A DNA stretch of 64,000 nucleotides, from assembly GCF_015182315.1 (NCBI RefSeq), contig NZ_PRDL01000001.1, forward strand, positions 2,790,001-2,854,000, written 5' to 3'. The DNA is from Cellvibrio polysaccharolyticus. GTDB lineage: Bacteria > Pseudomonadota > Gammaproteobacteria > Pseudomonadales > Cellvibrionaceae. Positions 44,030 to 53,500 of this stretch are shown piece by piece. The translations under genes were made by a program, and so were the position numbers. Each line of letters starts with the position of its first letter. Within the stretch, counting starts at the first letter, position 1. Under the pieces are notes generated by a model. The model was not told the origin of the DNA. It did not search any database and saw only the letters and a list, made by a program, of their open reading frames with translations.

Positions 44030-46642
44030 ATGACCGAAGCTGATCTCTCCGTCCACACGCCCATGATGCAACAATACTTGCGAATCAAGGCGCAACACCC
44101 GCATGAGCTGGTGTTTTATCGCATGGGCGATTTTTACGAGCTGTTTTTTGATGATGCAAAAAAAGCAGCCGAACTACTGGAGGTCACCCTCACCGCGCGC
44201 GGCAAATCCGGTGGCGAACCGATTCCCATGGCGGGCATTCCTTTTCATGCAGCTGATGGTTACCTGGCAAGACTGGTAAAAGCCGGTGTATCAGTAGCAA
44301 TTTGTGAGCAAATTGGTGATCCGGCTACCAGCAAAGGGCCTGTAGAGCGCAAAGTGATGCGCATTGTCACCCCGGGTACCGTTAGCGATGAAGCGCTGCT
44401 TGATTCCAAACGCGATAACCTGCTGGTTGCTATTCATCAAGCGGGCGACCGCTTTGGCCTTGCGTCGCTGGATATGGCCAGTGGCCGTTTTCTGGTGCTG
44501 GAAGTCGATGCACTCGAAGCGGTATTGGGTGAGCTGCAACGCATGGCGCCAGCAGAGCTGCTGATCAGCGACCACATTACCACGCCTGAACTGATTGAAA
44601 ACCGTAAAGGGCTGCGTCGTCGCGGGCCTTGGGAATACGACCAGGACACCGCACACCGCCTGTTAACCCAGCAATTCGGCACCAAAGACCTCGCCGGGTT
44701 TGGTTGCGATCATTTGTCGCTGGCCCTCGCGGCGGCCGGTTGCCTGCTCAATTACGCACGGGAAACACAACGCACCGCACTGCCCCATGTGCGCAGCCTG
44801 ATTCACGAAAACCGTGAAGAAGCGGTCATTATGGACGCCGCCACCCGCCGCAATCTGGAACTGGATACCAACCTTGCCGGCGGTGATGAACATACACTGT
44901 TTTCTGTGCTCAACCGCTCGGCAACCAGCATGGGTGGCCGCTTGCTGCGCCGCTGGTTAAATCGCCCGTTGCGCACGCTGGATACGCTGGTTGCGCGGCA
45001 AACCGCCATCGCAGAATTGCGCAAAAACTATCAGTTTGAAGTAGTGCACGGCATCCTCAAACATATCGGCGATCTGGAACGGATTCTCGGCCGGTTGGCG
45101 CTGCGCTCCAGTCGCCCCCGTGATTTATCACGGCTTTCCATGTCGTTGGCGGCTTACCCAGAGCTGCAAAGCGAGATCAAGCGGCTGAGTGCCGGTCATC
45201 TCGGCACACTTGCCAGCCGTATTTCGGTGTTTCCCGAACTGGTGGACTTGCTGAGCAAGGCGATTGTTGAAAACCCGCCAGTGGTGATCCGCGAAGGTGG
45301 CGTTATTGCTGAAGGCTACGATGCTGAACTCGACGATTTGCGTAATATCAGCACCAACGCCGGTCAGTACCTCGTTGATCTGGAAACTCGCGAGCGCCAG
45401 CGCACCGGTATCTCTACATTAAAAGTCGGCTACAACCGCGTGCACGGGTATTTTATTGAACTCACCAGCGCCCAGGCCGAAAAGGCCCCCGCCGATTACA
45501 TTCGCCGACAAACCCTGAAAAATGCCGAGCGCTACATCACACCGGAGCTGAAAGAGTTTGAAGACAAGGCGCTTTCCGCCAAAAGCCGCGCCCTGACACG
45601 CGAAAAAATGCTCTATGAAGCCTTGCTCGATGTTTTAAGTGAGCAGTTACTTCCCTTGCAGGAATCCGCTGCTGCTATCGCCGAGCTGGATGTAATTACC
45701 ACCCTCGCCGAGCGGGCAGATGCGCTGGGCTTTGTTCAGCCGCAACTCACCGCTACACCCGGCATTCACATTACCGGTGGCCGCCATCCGGTGGTAGAAC
45801 AGGTCACTACCGCACCTTTTGTGCCCAATGATCTGCTATTCAATGAACAGCGTCGCATGCTGATTATTACCGGCCCCAACATGGGCGGTAAGTCTACTTA
45901 CATGCGCCAGGCCGCGCTGATTACACTGTTGGCGCACATCGGCAGTTTTGTACCGGCCGCCGAGGCAAAAATAGGCATTGTAGATCGAATTTTTACCCGT
46001 ATCGGTTCCTCCGATGACCTCGCCGGTGGCCGCTCCACCTTTATGGTGGAGATGACCGAAACCGCCAACATTTTGCACAACGCCACCGAAAGCAGCCTGG
46101 TGTTAATGGACGAAATCGGGCGAGGCACCAGTACCTTCGACGGTCTTTCTCTCGCCTGGGCCTGTGCAAAACACCTTGCGCAACAAGTGCGTGCCTTTAC
46201 GCTGTTTGCCACCCATTATTTTGAAATTACCACCCTGCCCGAAAGCCTGCCCAGCGCCGCCAACGTGCATTTGAATGCGACAGAGCATCACGACAATATC
46301 GTCTTCTTGCACAAAGTGCAGGAAGGGCCGGCGAGCAAAAGTTATGGTCTGCAAGTGGCAAGGTTGGCGGGCATTCCCGATGTGGTTTTGAAGCAGGCAA
46401 AAGCTCAACTGGCAGAATTGGAAGCGGGTAGTACCGCACTGGCTATCGAAACACCCGCCACAATAACTGCAGAAGCGCCCGTCACTACCGCTAGCGAGCA
46501 ACCCAAGCAGTCCGGATTGTTTGATGCGCTGCCCGAACCGGCGCTGGAAGCCCTGAAAAAAATTCGCCCGGACGATCTTTCGCCACGGGAAGCGCTGGAG
46601 CAACTTTATCGCCTTAAGGAAATGTTGAACCGCGGACGTTAG
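44030..46642 (+). CDS. mutS: DNA mismatch repair protein MutS
   Basis: Recognises mismatches and starts methyl-directed repair. It is 870 residues. Seen: the mismatch-contacting segment FYRMGDFYELFF (GDFYELF includes the intercalating Phe), the connector/lever region, Walker A ITGPNMGGKSTYMRQ, Walker B LVLMDEIGRGTSTFDGLSLAWA, LFATHYFEIT, and the C-terminal tetramerisation-like tail DDLSPREALEQLYRLKEML. The ATG at 44030 (MTEADLSVHTPMMQQYL) is preferred to the GTG at 44018. It is divergent from pncC-recA and followed by fdxA. Confidence 0.98.
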   Translation: MTEADLSVHTPMMQQYLRIKAQHPHELVFYRMGDFYELFFDDAKKAAELLEVTLTARGKSGGEPIPMAGIPFHAADGYLARLVKAGVSVAICEQIGDPATSKGPVERKVMRIVTPGTVSDEALLDSKRDNLLVAIHQAGDRFGLASLDMASGRFLVLEVDALEAVLGELQRMAPAELLISDHITTPELIENRKGLRRRGPWEYDQDTAHRLLTQQFGTKDLAGFGCDHLSLALAAAGCLLNYARETQRTALPHVRSLIHENREEAVIMDAATRRNLELDTNLAGGDEHTLFSVLNRSATSMGGRLLRRWLNRPLRTLDTLVARQTAIAELRKNYQFEVVHGILKHIGDLERILGRLALRSSRPRDLSRLSMSLAAYPELQSEIKRLSAGHLGTLASRISVFPELVDLLSKAIVENPPVVIREGGVIAEGYDAELDDLRNISTNAGQYLVDLETRERQRTGISTLKVGYNRVHGYFIELTSAQAEKAPADYIRRQTLKNAERYITPELKEFEDKALSAKSRALTREKMLYEALLDVLSEQLLPLQESAAAIAELDVITTLAERADALGFVQPQLTATPGIHITGGRHPVVEQVTTAPFVPNDLLFNEQRRMLIITGPNMGGKSTYMRQAALITLLAHIGSFVPAAEAKIGIVDRIFTRIGSSDDLAGGRSTFMVEMTETANILHNATESSLVLMDEIGRGTSTFDGLSLAWACAKHLAQQVRAFTLFATHYFEITTLPESLPSAANVHLNATEHHDNIVFLHKVQEGPASKSYGLQVARLAGIPDVVLKQAKAQLAELEAGSTALAIETPATITAEAPVTTASEQPKQSGLFDALPEPALEALKKIRPDDLSPREALEQLYRLKEMLNRGR

Positions 46643-46887
46643 GCGTTTGCCGCCAGTCAGGTTTATCCATCGTTAGCCGGGTAAGTTTATCAACCGTTAA
46701 AAGGATGGCGATACCCGGCCGACACAGACCAGTTTTTGAAATTTCTGCAATATCAGGGGCTTAAACGAGAATCATCCCTGTTTGCAGAGCAAAAACACTG
46801 CAAATCCAGCCTTAATAACGCTACCAAAAGCAGCTGAGGGTGTTTAAAATACGCGCTCGTTAAAATCAGTAACCTGTGGGGTCACCT

Positions 46888-47211
46888 ATGACTTTTGTAG
46901 TTGGGGAAAATTGCATTAAATGTAAGCACACAGACTGTGTTGAAGTCTGTCCCGTAGACTGCTTTTATGAAGGCCCCAATTTTCTGGTGATCAACCCGGA
47001 TGAGTGTATCGATTGCGCTCTGTGTGAACCGGAGTGTCCTGCTTCCGCCATTTTCTCTGAAGATGAGCTTCCGGAAGGCCAGGAAGTTTTCATTGAGTTG
47101 AATGCCGAACTTTCCCAGGTGTGGCCAAACATCACCGAGATGAAAGATTCACCGGAAGATGCCGCCGAATGGGATGGTGTACCCGGAAAACTGCAATATC
47201 TCGAACGATAA
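46888..47211 (+). CDS. fdxA: 7Fe/8Fe ferredoxin FdxA
   Basis: A 107-residue ferredoxin with one 3Fe-4S and one 4Fe-4S cluster. Cys pattern: CIKCKHTDCVEVCPVDC then CIDCALCEPECP, as in Azotobacter FdI-type proteins. The C-terminal extension ELSQVWPNITEMKDSPEDAAEWDGVPGKLQ is also typical. ATG at 46888 with GTGGGG upstream as ribosome site. The mutS-fdxA order is common in pseudomonads and relatives. Terminator follows at 47234. Confidence 0.97.
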   Translation: MTFVVGENCIKCKHTDCVEVCPVDCFYEGPNFLVINPDECIDCALCEPECPASAIFSEDELPEGQEVFIELNAELSQVWPNITEMKDSPEDAAEWDGVPGKLQYLER

Positions 47212-47233
47212 AACCGACGGTTTTATTTGTAAT

Positions 47234-47261
47234 AAAAAAGGCAGCCATGGCTGCCTTTTTT
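47234..47261 (+). terminator. terminator of fdxA
   Basis: AAAAAGGCAG pairs with CTGCCTTTTT around a CCATGG centre, followed by a T-rich tail. It lies about 25 nt past the fdxA stop. Confidence 0.85.
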
Positions 47262-47338
47262 ATTGTGATTATTCCCCTGCATTTACATTGAATCTTGTCG
47301 CTGCGGTGCCGAGCAAGGCAAATCCTGAAACTTATAGA

Positions 47339-47815
47339 TCACTCTTCAATGCGAACGACCGGTAACACCGCGGCCGGAATTTCCAGCTTTTCAGCCGGTG
47401 CAATTACTTCGGCAACGCCGCGGGCAACCACCTTGCCGTCCTGATTCAAGGCTTCACAAGCAATTTCAACCACCCGGACTTTTTCGCGAATACCGGTAAT
47501 GGTGAGGTGCACAGTCACTTCATCACCCGGTTTGACCGGGGTTTTAAAGGTCAGGGTCTGGCTGCGATACACCGAACCCGGCCCAGGCAAGCGGGTGGCA
47601 ATAGCCGCAGAAACCAGCGCACCAGTCCACATACCATGCCCGATTGGCCCGCCAAATGCGGTGGTTGCAGCATAGGCTTCATCGAGATGCACCGGGTTGG
47701 CATCACCGGAACAACTGGCAAAGAGTACTATGTCAGCACGGGTCAGGGTTTTGCTGAAGGTCGCGGTTTGCCCGACAAACAACTCGTCCAGCGTATAATT
47801 TTTCAACAGAGTCAT
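47339..47815 (-). CDS. MaoC-like hot-dog hydratase
   Basis: A 158-residue single-domain MaoC/R-hydratase-like protein. Seen: the catalytic block FASCSGDANPVHLDEAYAATTAFGGPIGHGMWTGALVSA, with Asp and His of the hydratase dyad (GDANPVHLD), and FKTPVKPGDEVTVHLTITGIREK. These enzymes hydrate trans-2-enoyl-CoA to (R)-3-hydroxyacyl-CoA, feeding PHA synthesis or beta-oxidation; the exact substrate is unknown. ATG at 47815 is chosen as AGGA lies 9 nt upstream; a start six bases earlier is too close to it. Confidence 0.92.
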   Translation of the reverse strand: MTLLKNYTLDELFVGQTATFSKTLTRADIVLFASCSGDANPVHLDEAYAATTAFGGPIGHGMWTGALVSAAIATRLPGPGSVYRSQTLTFKTPVKPGDEVTVHLTITGIREKVRVVEIACEALNQDGKVVARGVAEVIAPAEKLEIPAAVLPVVRIEE

Positions 47816-47971
47816 AGACATTCTTCCTGCCAGATCACAAATGACGCGCAGTTTAATCCATATCAATAAGGAATCGCGTTTGCCGCTGTAAAAAATTCAC
47901 GGCGATTGATATGCTAGGCCCAAACTGATAAATAACAACTTCCCCTGAACGGGATTCCAGCAGGAGCCGCT

Positions 47972-48787
47972 ATGTCCAAGCAACAAAAGCTTTTCGTTGT
48001 CGTTGATCCTTCCTCAGAGCAACACATCGCTCTCGAGCGAGCCATTATCATTTCCAAACTGAAGCCAACCAAACCTTTCCTGTACGTATTTGTTGCGGTT
48101 GACCATGATGCCGTTGATCTGCGCGCAAGCCATGACACCCTTTTCCGCACCCAGCAGTGGTTTATCGACACCATTCGTGCCCCGCTGGAAGAAGCCGGCA
48201 TTGAATACCTGATCGAAGTGTCCTGGTCCAACGAATGGCAAAAATCTATCGTGAATTCTGCCAAGCGTTTTGGCGCTGACCTGATTTATCTGCCGGTTCA
48301 CGCCAAGCAAAACAACAGCCGCTTCACTTTCAGTGAATCCAAGTGGGAACTGTTGAAAGCGGCCAATTCACCGGTAGTGCTGATTCGTCCGGGCGCGCAT
48401 ACCGAGCGTAAAATTATTCTGGCTGCTATCAACATGCAGGCACAACGCGATGTGCAACGTGAAGTTAACCGCCTGATTATCCAGAACGGCCATTTCTATG
48501 CCGACCTTTACGGCGCAGAGTTGCACGTTGTTAACGGTTATCTGGATTCCATGAACTACCCGGATCGCGGTCGTCTGGCCAATGAAACCAAAGTGCCAGC
48601 CAACCGTATTCACGTGCGCAACGGCTACTCGTCCGATGTAGTTTCTGCCGTTGCAGAAGACATCAATGCTGACCTGGTGATTATGGGTACCATGGGCCAG
48701 AACGGCATGACCTCAACCCGTCGTGGTAATACCGCTGAACGTATTATCGCTGCACTGGATATCGATGTAATGGTAATCAACCACTAA
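47972..48787 (+). CDS. uspE: tandem universal stress protein (UspE type)
   Basis: A 271-residue protein with two Usp domains (about residues 1-125 and 140-271). Seen: KLFVVVDPSSEQHIALERAIIISK at the start, PVVLIRPGAHTERKIILAAINM at the join, and the C-terminal DLVIMGTMGQNGMTSTRRGNTAERIIAALDIDVMVI, close to the nucleotide-binding GxxGxS/T region. UspE-type proteins act in stress survival, adhesion and motility. AGGAG lies 5 nt before the ATG. Monocistronic: terminators lie after it and divergent maoC before it. Confidence 0.93.
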   Translation: MSKQQKLFVVVDPSSEQHIALERAIIISKLKPTKPFLYVFVAVDHDAVDLRASHDTLFRTQQWFIDTIRAPLEEAGIEYLIEVSWSNEWQKSIVNSAKRFGADLIYLPVHAKQNNSRFTFSESKWELLKAANSPVVLIRPGAHTERKIILAAINMQAQRDVQREVNRLIIQNGHFYADLYGAELHVVNGYLDSMNYPDRGRLANETKVPANRIHVRNGYSSDVVSAVAEDINADLVIMGTMGQNGMTSTRRGNTAERIIAALDIDVMVINH

Positions 48788-48816
48788 TCGTTGATTGAAA
48801 AAACAGGTTGAGCTTG

Positions 48817-48846
48817 AAAAAACCGGCCCCAAAGGCCGGTTTTTTT
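48817..48846. terminator. terminator between uspE and the DUF3313 gene
   Basis: AAAAAACCGGCC (48817-48828) pairs with GGCCGGTTTTTT (48834-48845), loop CCAAA. Flanked by A- and T-runs, placed between convergent genes. Confidence 0.92.
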
Positions 48847-48885
48847 ATGGCGATGCACAAGGCATCCACTTATTCACACCGCATT

Positions 48886-49545
48886 TTAGGGCGACTGCAA
48901 TACCAGCGCATTCAGCTGAATACGCAAGGTGGCCAGTGACTGATCAAATACCGCAGCAATCTGCGGGTTATTAGCCATCCAGTTACCATCCTCCCGCGAA
49001 ATACCAATAGAGCCGGTCATCACCAGGCGTGCCAGCAACACATTGCTGAGAGAATCTACCAACTCAATTTTCAGGGTGAGGCTGTTCACCTCGTTCTGAT
49101 AGCGCTCCAATGCGCGCGCATGTGCATTTCCCGTTACATCGAGTTGCACCGGCGCGATGCGTTCAATGGCCGCTCGCACAGTCATTACTTCACGCCCGGC
49201 ATCCAAAGACGTAGCGTAGCTGCCATCAGCAATAAAATGATGAATCAGCGCTGACAGATAATGTTCTCGGAAAAAAAATTTTTCATCATCGCTCAGTGCA
49301 CGCAATACACCACCGGCACCACTCACCGCATCCAGTTGCAACTCGGGCAAAATCACACCCTGGTAGCGCGCAAAATCGGCTCCCGGCACCACAAAAAAAC
49401 CGTCTTCGCTGACGACTTCCGCTACTGGTAACGCCGCCGATGACTTTCCTCCGGAGCTGGTGGAACAACCGGAAACTGCCAGCAGCGTAAAAAGTGCACA
49501 AAAAAATCTGAAAAATATCACCTGTTTAGCCTGCACTTTTTTCAC
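48886..49545 (-). CDS. DUF3313 lipoprotein
   Basis: A 219-residue lipoprotein. Signal VIFFRFFCALFTLLAVSG ends at lipobox VSGC (Cys27). After a linker the fold resembles DUF3313: FVVPGADFARYQGVILPELQLDAVSG, then DAGREVMTVRAAIERIAPVQLD and TLKIELVDSLSNVLLARLVMTGSIGI. GTG start at 49545 with GGAGG 4 nt upstream. Function unknown, probably in the outer membrane. It follows the polysaccharide deacetylase gene by 43 nt on the same strand, so the two may share a transcript. Confidence 0.85.
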   Translation of the reverse strand: MKKVQAKQVIFFRFFCALFTLLAVSGCSTSSGGKSSAALPVAEVVSEDGFFVVPGADFARYQGVILPELQLDAVSGAGGVLRALSDDEKFFFREHYLSALIHHFIADGSYATSLDAGREVMTVRAAIERIAPVQLDVTGNAHARALERYQNEVNSLTLKIELVDSLSNVLLARLVMTGSIGISREDGNWMANNPQIAAVFDQSLATLRIQLNALVLQSP

Positions 49546-49588
49546 TCAGCCTCCGGAGTCATCTTGTGAATGCAATCATCAATCGTAC

Positions 49589-50404
49589 TTAACGTGCATT
49601 CTGCTCATTAACGTATTTCATTATGTTGATAAATGTATCAACCCAGTAAATATCGCGGTTATCTGCCAGATATTTCAGCAAGGTATCATGCGCTTCGTTG
49701 GTAATACTCAGGTGATCACCACCAATACCATGAAAGGTAAAGTGGATCATAGTACCTGCTTTTTCGGCCTGCTTGACCAGTTCAATGAGCTGTTCACCGG
49801 AAACATCGTGAGGCGCCAGTACGCTGACGTAAGCCGGGTCAACCGCTTTCATATCGGTTTCAATACCGGCAAAGCGCGACTTTATCGCGACAAAATCGCC
49901 CCGAATTGCATCCACATAATTACGCTTGCCGATCATCACATCGCCACAGGGTGTAGTAAAAGTACGCTCGGTTTTACCATCGACCGCATGCAAATAACGG
50001 CTGGCGATACGAATTTGGTCAACATGTTGTTCCAGCGTGGTTTTATCCAGATCGTAAAACGGGCTTACCCATTCACGGCCAGGGCCGGAGGCAGAACATT
50101 GATGAAAGATGGTGTGATTGCCCAGTTCATGGCCATTGGCCGCTGCTGCTCGCCATTCGGGCAAACGCTGATGCAATACATCACTGGAAATAGTGACATA
50201 AAAACTGCCTTTGAAACCGTGACGATCCAGCGCCGGTATCGCATTATCCAGCTGGCTGTTTAATGCATCGTCGTAAGCGAGATTAACAGCAGCGCGCACG
50301 TTTCCCGGCCACTGAAAAGTGTCAGCAAGTGCTTGTGAAAAAAAACCGGAACCGCATAACACCCATAGTAAAGAACGGAGTAAAACAGGAGCGTTGGCTT
50401 TCAT
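49589..50404 (-). CDS. secreted polysaccharide deacetylase (CE4/NodB fold)
   Basis: A 271-residue exported NodB-homology protein. Signal peptide LLRSLLWVLCGSGFFSQALA. Motif 1 reads NLAYDDAL (the T(F/Y)DD site, here with Ala for Thr) and motif 2 reads ELGNHTIFH, with the two metal His. GSFYVT between them is typical. Start at 50404 supported by AAGGAAG. It would remove acetyl groups from a polysaccharide such as chitin, xylan or peptidoglycan; which one is not evident. The region between the motifs carries FHQCSASGPGREWVSPFYD, not diagnostic of a known subfamily. Confidence 0.9.
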   Translation of the reverse strand: MKANAPVLLRSLLWVLCGSGFFSQALADTFQWPGNVRAAVNLAYDDALNSQLDNAIPALDRHGFKGSFYVTISSDVLHQRLPEWRAAAANGHELGNHTIFHQCSASGPGREWVSPFYDLDKTTLEQHVDQIRIASRYLHAVDGKTERTFTTPCGDVMIGKRNYVDAIRGDFVAIKSRFAGIETDMKAVDPAYVSVLAPHDVSGEQLIELVKQAEKAGTMIHFTFHGIGGDHLSITNEAHDTLLKYLADNRDIYWVDTFINIMKYVNEQNAR

Positions 50405-50467
50405 AAATCTTCCTTTTTTATCGCTTTTGTGAAGAAAAAATAGTGGTAAAGAAAGTAATACAGACAA

Positions 50468-50517
50468 TAAAAAAACCGGCTGGCGGCGCTAATAACATGC
50501 CCACGCAACCGGTTGTT
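50468..50517 (-). terminator. terminator after purL
   Basis: Imperfect stem around CCGGTTGCG and CGCCAGCCGG with a long loop, followed by seven T on the minus strand. It lies about 50 nt past the purL stop. Confidence 0.6.
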
Positions 50518-50568
50518 CAATGAAACGCTTTAATCAGGCACATCCCTGTGCCGTAAAAACCTGACAAC

Positions 50569-53500
50569 TTATTCCACAAAAACCCGCGCATTGCGGAACA
50601 GACGTAACCAGGCGCCATCGCCCTGCCAGTCATCCGGGTGCCAGGAGTTGGTAATCGCGCGGAAAACACGCTCCGGGTGCGGCATCATAATCGTGGCACG
50701 ACCGTCCAGACTGGTGACACTGGTAATACCAAATGGCGAACCGTTCGGGTTAGCCGGGTAAACTTCTGTCGGCTTCAAATGGTTGTCAATAAAACGTACC
50801 GCTACGGTGCCGCTGTCATTACAAGCGCGCAGCGCTGCTTCATTGGCAAACTCGGCATGACCTTCACCGTGTGCCACAGCAACCGGCAGATGTGAACCCG
50901 CCATGCCTTTGAACAATACCGAGGGCGATTCCTGAATTTGCACCAGGCTGACACGCGCTTCGAACTGTTCAGACAGGTTGCGTACAAAACGCGGCCAGTG
51001 GTCTGCGCCCGGAATCAGCGATTTCAAATTGGAAACCATCTGACAGCCGTTACAAATACCCAGCGTGAAAGTGTCATTACGGTGGAAGAAACGTTCGAAA
51101 CCGGCACGCACGTTTTCATTGAACAAAATGGTTTTTGCCCAGCCTTCGCCTGCACCCAATACGTCACCGTAAGAGAAACCACCACAGGCCACGATGCCTT
51201 TGAAGGCATCGAGCGATACGCGACCAGCCAGCAAATCGCTCATGTGAACGTCAACCGACTGGAAGCCGGCGCGGTCAAATGCCGCTGCCATTTCTACATG
51301 ACCGTTAACGCCCTGCTCACGCAACACCGCCACTTGCGGACGCACGCCGGTGTTAATAAAAGGCGCGGCCACATTTTCATTAATATCGAAGCTGAGTTTC
51401 GCACTGAAACCCGGATCTTCTTTGGTAATTGCATCAAATTCCTGCTGCGCACAAACCGGGTTGTCACGCAGGGATTGAATGCGGAAGCTGGTTTCAGCCC
51501 AGGTCGCTTGCAGCGCAGCGCGAGCCGCTTCAAATACCACCTGACCATGATGACGCACACGCACATGGTCATCGTTATTCAACTGACCAATCACGTGTAC
51601 CGGCACACCGGCGTTGGCAAAACGCGCCTGCACGGCGGCACTGTGCTGACGGGAAACCTGCACCACCGCACCGGCTTCTTCACTGAACAAAGCGGCAATC
51701 AGTTGTTGATCTGCGAGGTCAATATCCACACCCACGTGACCGGCAAATGCCATTTCGGCCAGGGTTACAAACAGGCCGCCATCACTACGGTCGTGATAGG
51801 CGAGCAGTTCGTCAGCCGCAAGGCTTGCCTGAACCGCGTTGAAGAAACCTTTCAGTTGTTCTGCCTGATCCAGATCGGCAGGCACATCGCCCAGCTGGTT
51901 ATAAACCTGCGCAAGAATGGAACCACCCAGACGGTTTTTACCATTACCCAGGTCAACCAGCAGCAATTCGCTATCACCTTTATCGGTGCGCAATTGCGGG
52001 GTCAGCGTTTGGCGAACATCCAGCACCGGTGAGAAAGCGGAAATAATCAATGACAGCGGTGCAGTTACTGCTTTGTTCTCGCCGCGATCCTGCCAGGCGG
52101 TACGCATGGACATGGAGTCTTTACCGACCGGAATGGTAAGCCCCAACGCCGGGCAAAGCTCCATACCTACCGCTTCTACGGTGCGGTAGAGTTTTTCGTC
52201 TTCGCCTTTATGGCCTGCAGCGCTCATCCAGTTGGCAGACAATTTGATGTCTGACAGCTTTTCAATTCGGGTGGCAGCAATATTGGTGATAGCTTCTGCT
52301 ACCGCCATACGGCCGGAAGCCGGTGCATCCAGCAGCGCTACCGGGGTGCGCTCACCGACGCTCATGGCTTCACCGAGGAAGCTGTCGTAGCTCACCGTAG
52401 TCACCGCACAATCAGCCACCGGCACTTGCCAGGGACCAACCATCTGGTCACGTACCACCATGCCGGTTACCGAACGGTCACCAATGGTGATCAGGAAGTT
52501 TTTGCTGGCTACCGCCGGGTGTTTGAGTACGCGATCTACCGCCTCGGTGAGATCAACTTTATCGGCAGAGAAAGCCGTCACCGGTGCCTGATAGCGCTCG
52601 GCAACGCGGTGCATTTTTGGTGGCTTGCCAAACAGTATCGACATCGGCAAATCAACCGGTTTGGCGTCGAAATGTTTGTCGTTTACCAGCAGGTGTTTTT
52701 CGTCGGTAGATTCACCGACCACCGCATAAGGGCAACGCTCACGAGCACAAATGGCTTCGAAGCGCGCCAGATCTTCCGGTTTGATCGCCAGTACATAGCG
52801 TTCCTGGGATTCATTACACCAGATCGCCAGCGGACTCATGCCCGGCTCGTCGTTGGGCACATTGCGCAGCTCGAACTTGCCGCCGCAACCGCCATCTTTG
52901 ACCAATTCAGGGAAGGCGTTGGACAAACCGCCCGCGCCCACATCGTGAATAAAGGCAATCGGGTTGGCATCGCCTTGCTGCCAGCAGGCATCAATAACTT
53001 CCTGACAACGGCGTTCAATTTCCGGGTTCTGGCGCTGTACCGAGGCGAAATCCAGATCTTCGGAAGATGAACCGGACGTCATGGAAGACGCCGCACCACC
53101 ACCGAGACCAATCAGCATCGCCGGCCCGCCGAGCACAATCAGTTTGGCCCCAGCCGCGAAAGGCGGTTTGTCGACGTGTTCGGTTTTAATGTTGCCGTAA
53201 CCACCCGCCAGCATGATCGGCTTGTGGTAACCGCGACGTTCACCGTCAAAATTTTCCTCAAAGGTACGGAAATAACCGGTGATGTTCGGGCGGCCGAATT
53301 CATTATTAAAGGCAGCACCACCCAATGGGCCGTCAATCATAATATCCAGCGGCGTAACAATGCGGCCCGGCTTGCCGTAATCCTGCTCCCAGGGCTGTAC
53401 GAAATCCGGGATTTGCAGGTTGGATACCGTAAAACCGTTCAGGCCGACCTTGGGCTTGGAACCACGCCCTACCGCACCTTCATCGCGAATTTCACCACCC

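Noticed and set aside
50938..52032. 364-codon plus-strand frame opposite purL
   Set aside because: Antisense shadow; the purL frame is intact through this region with conserved motifs.
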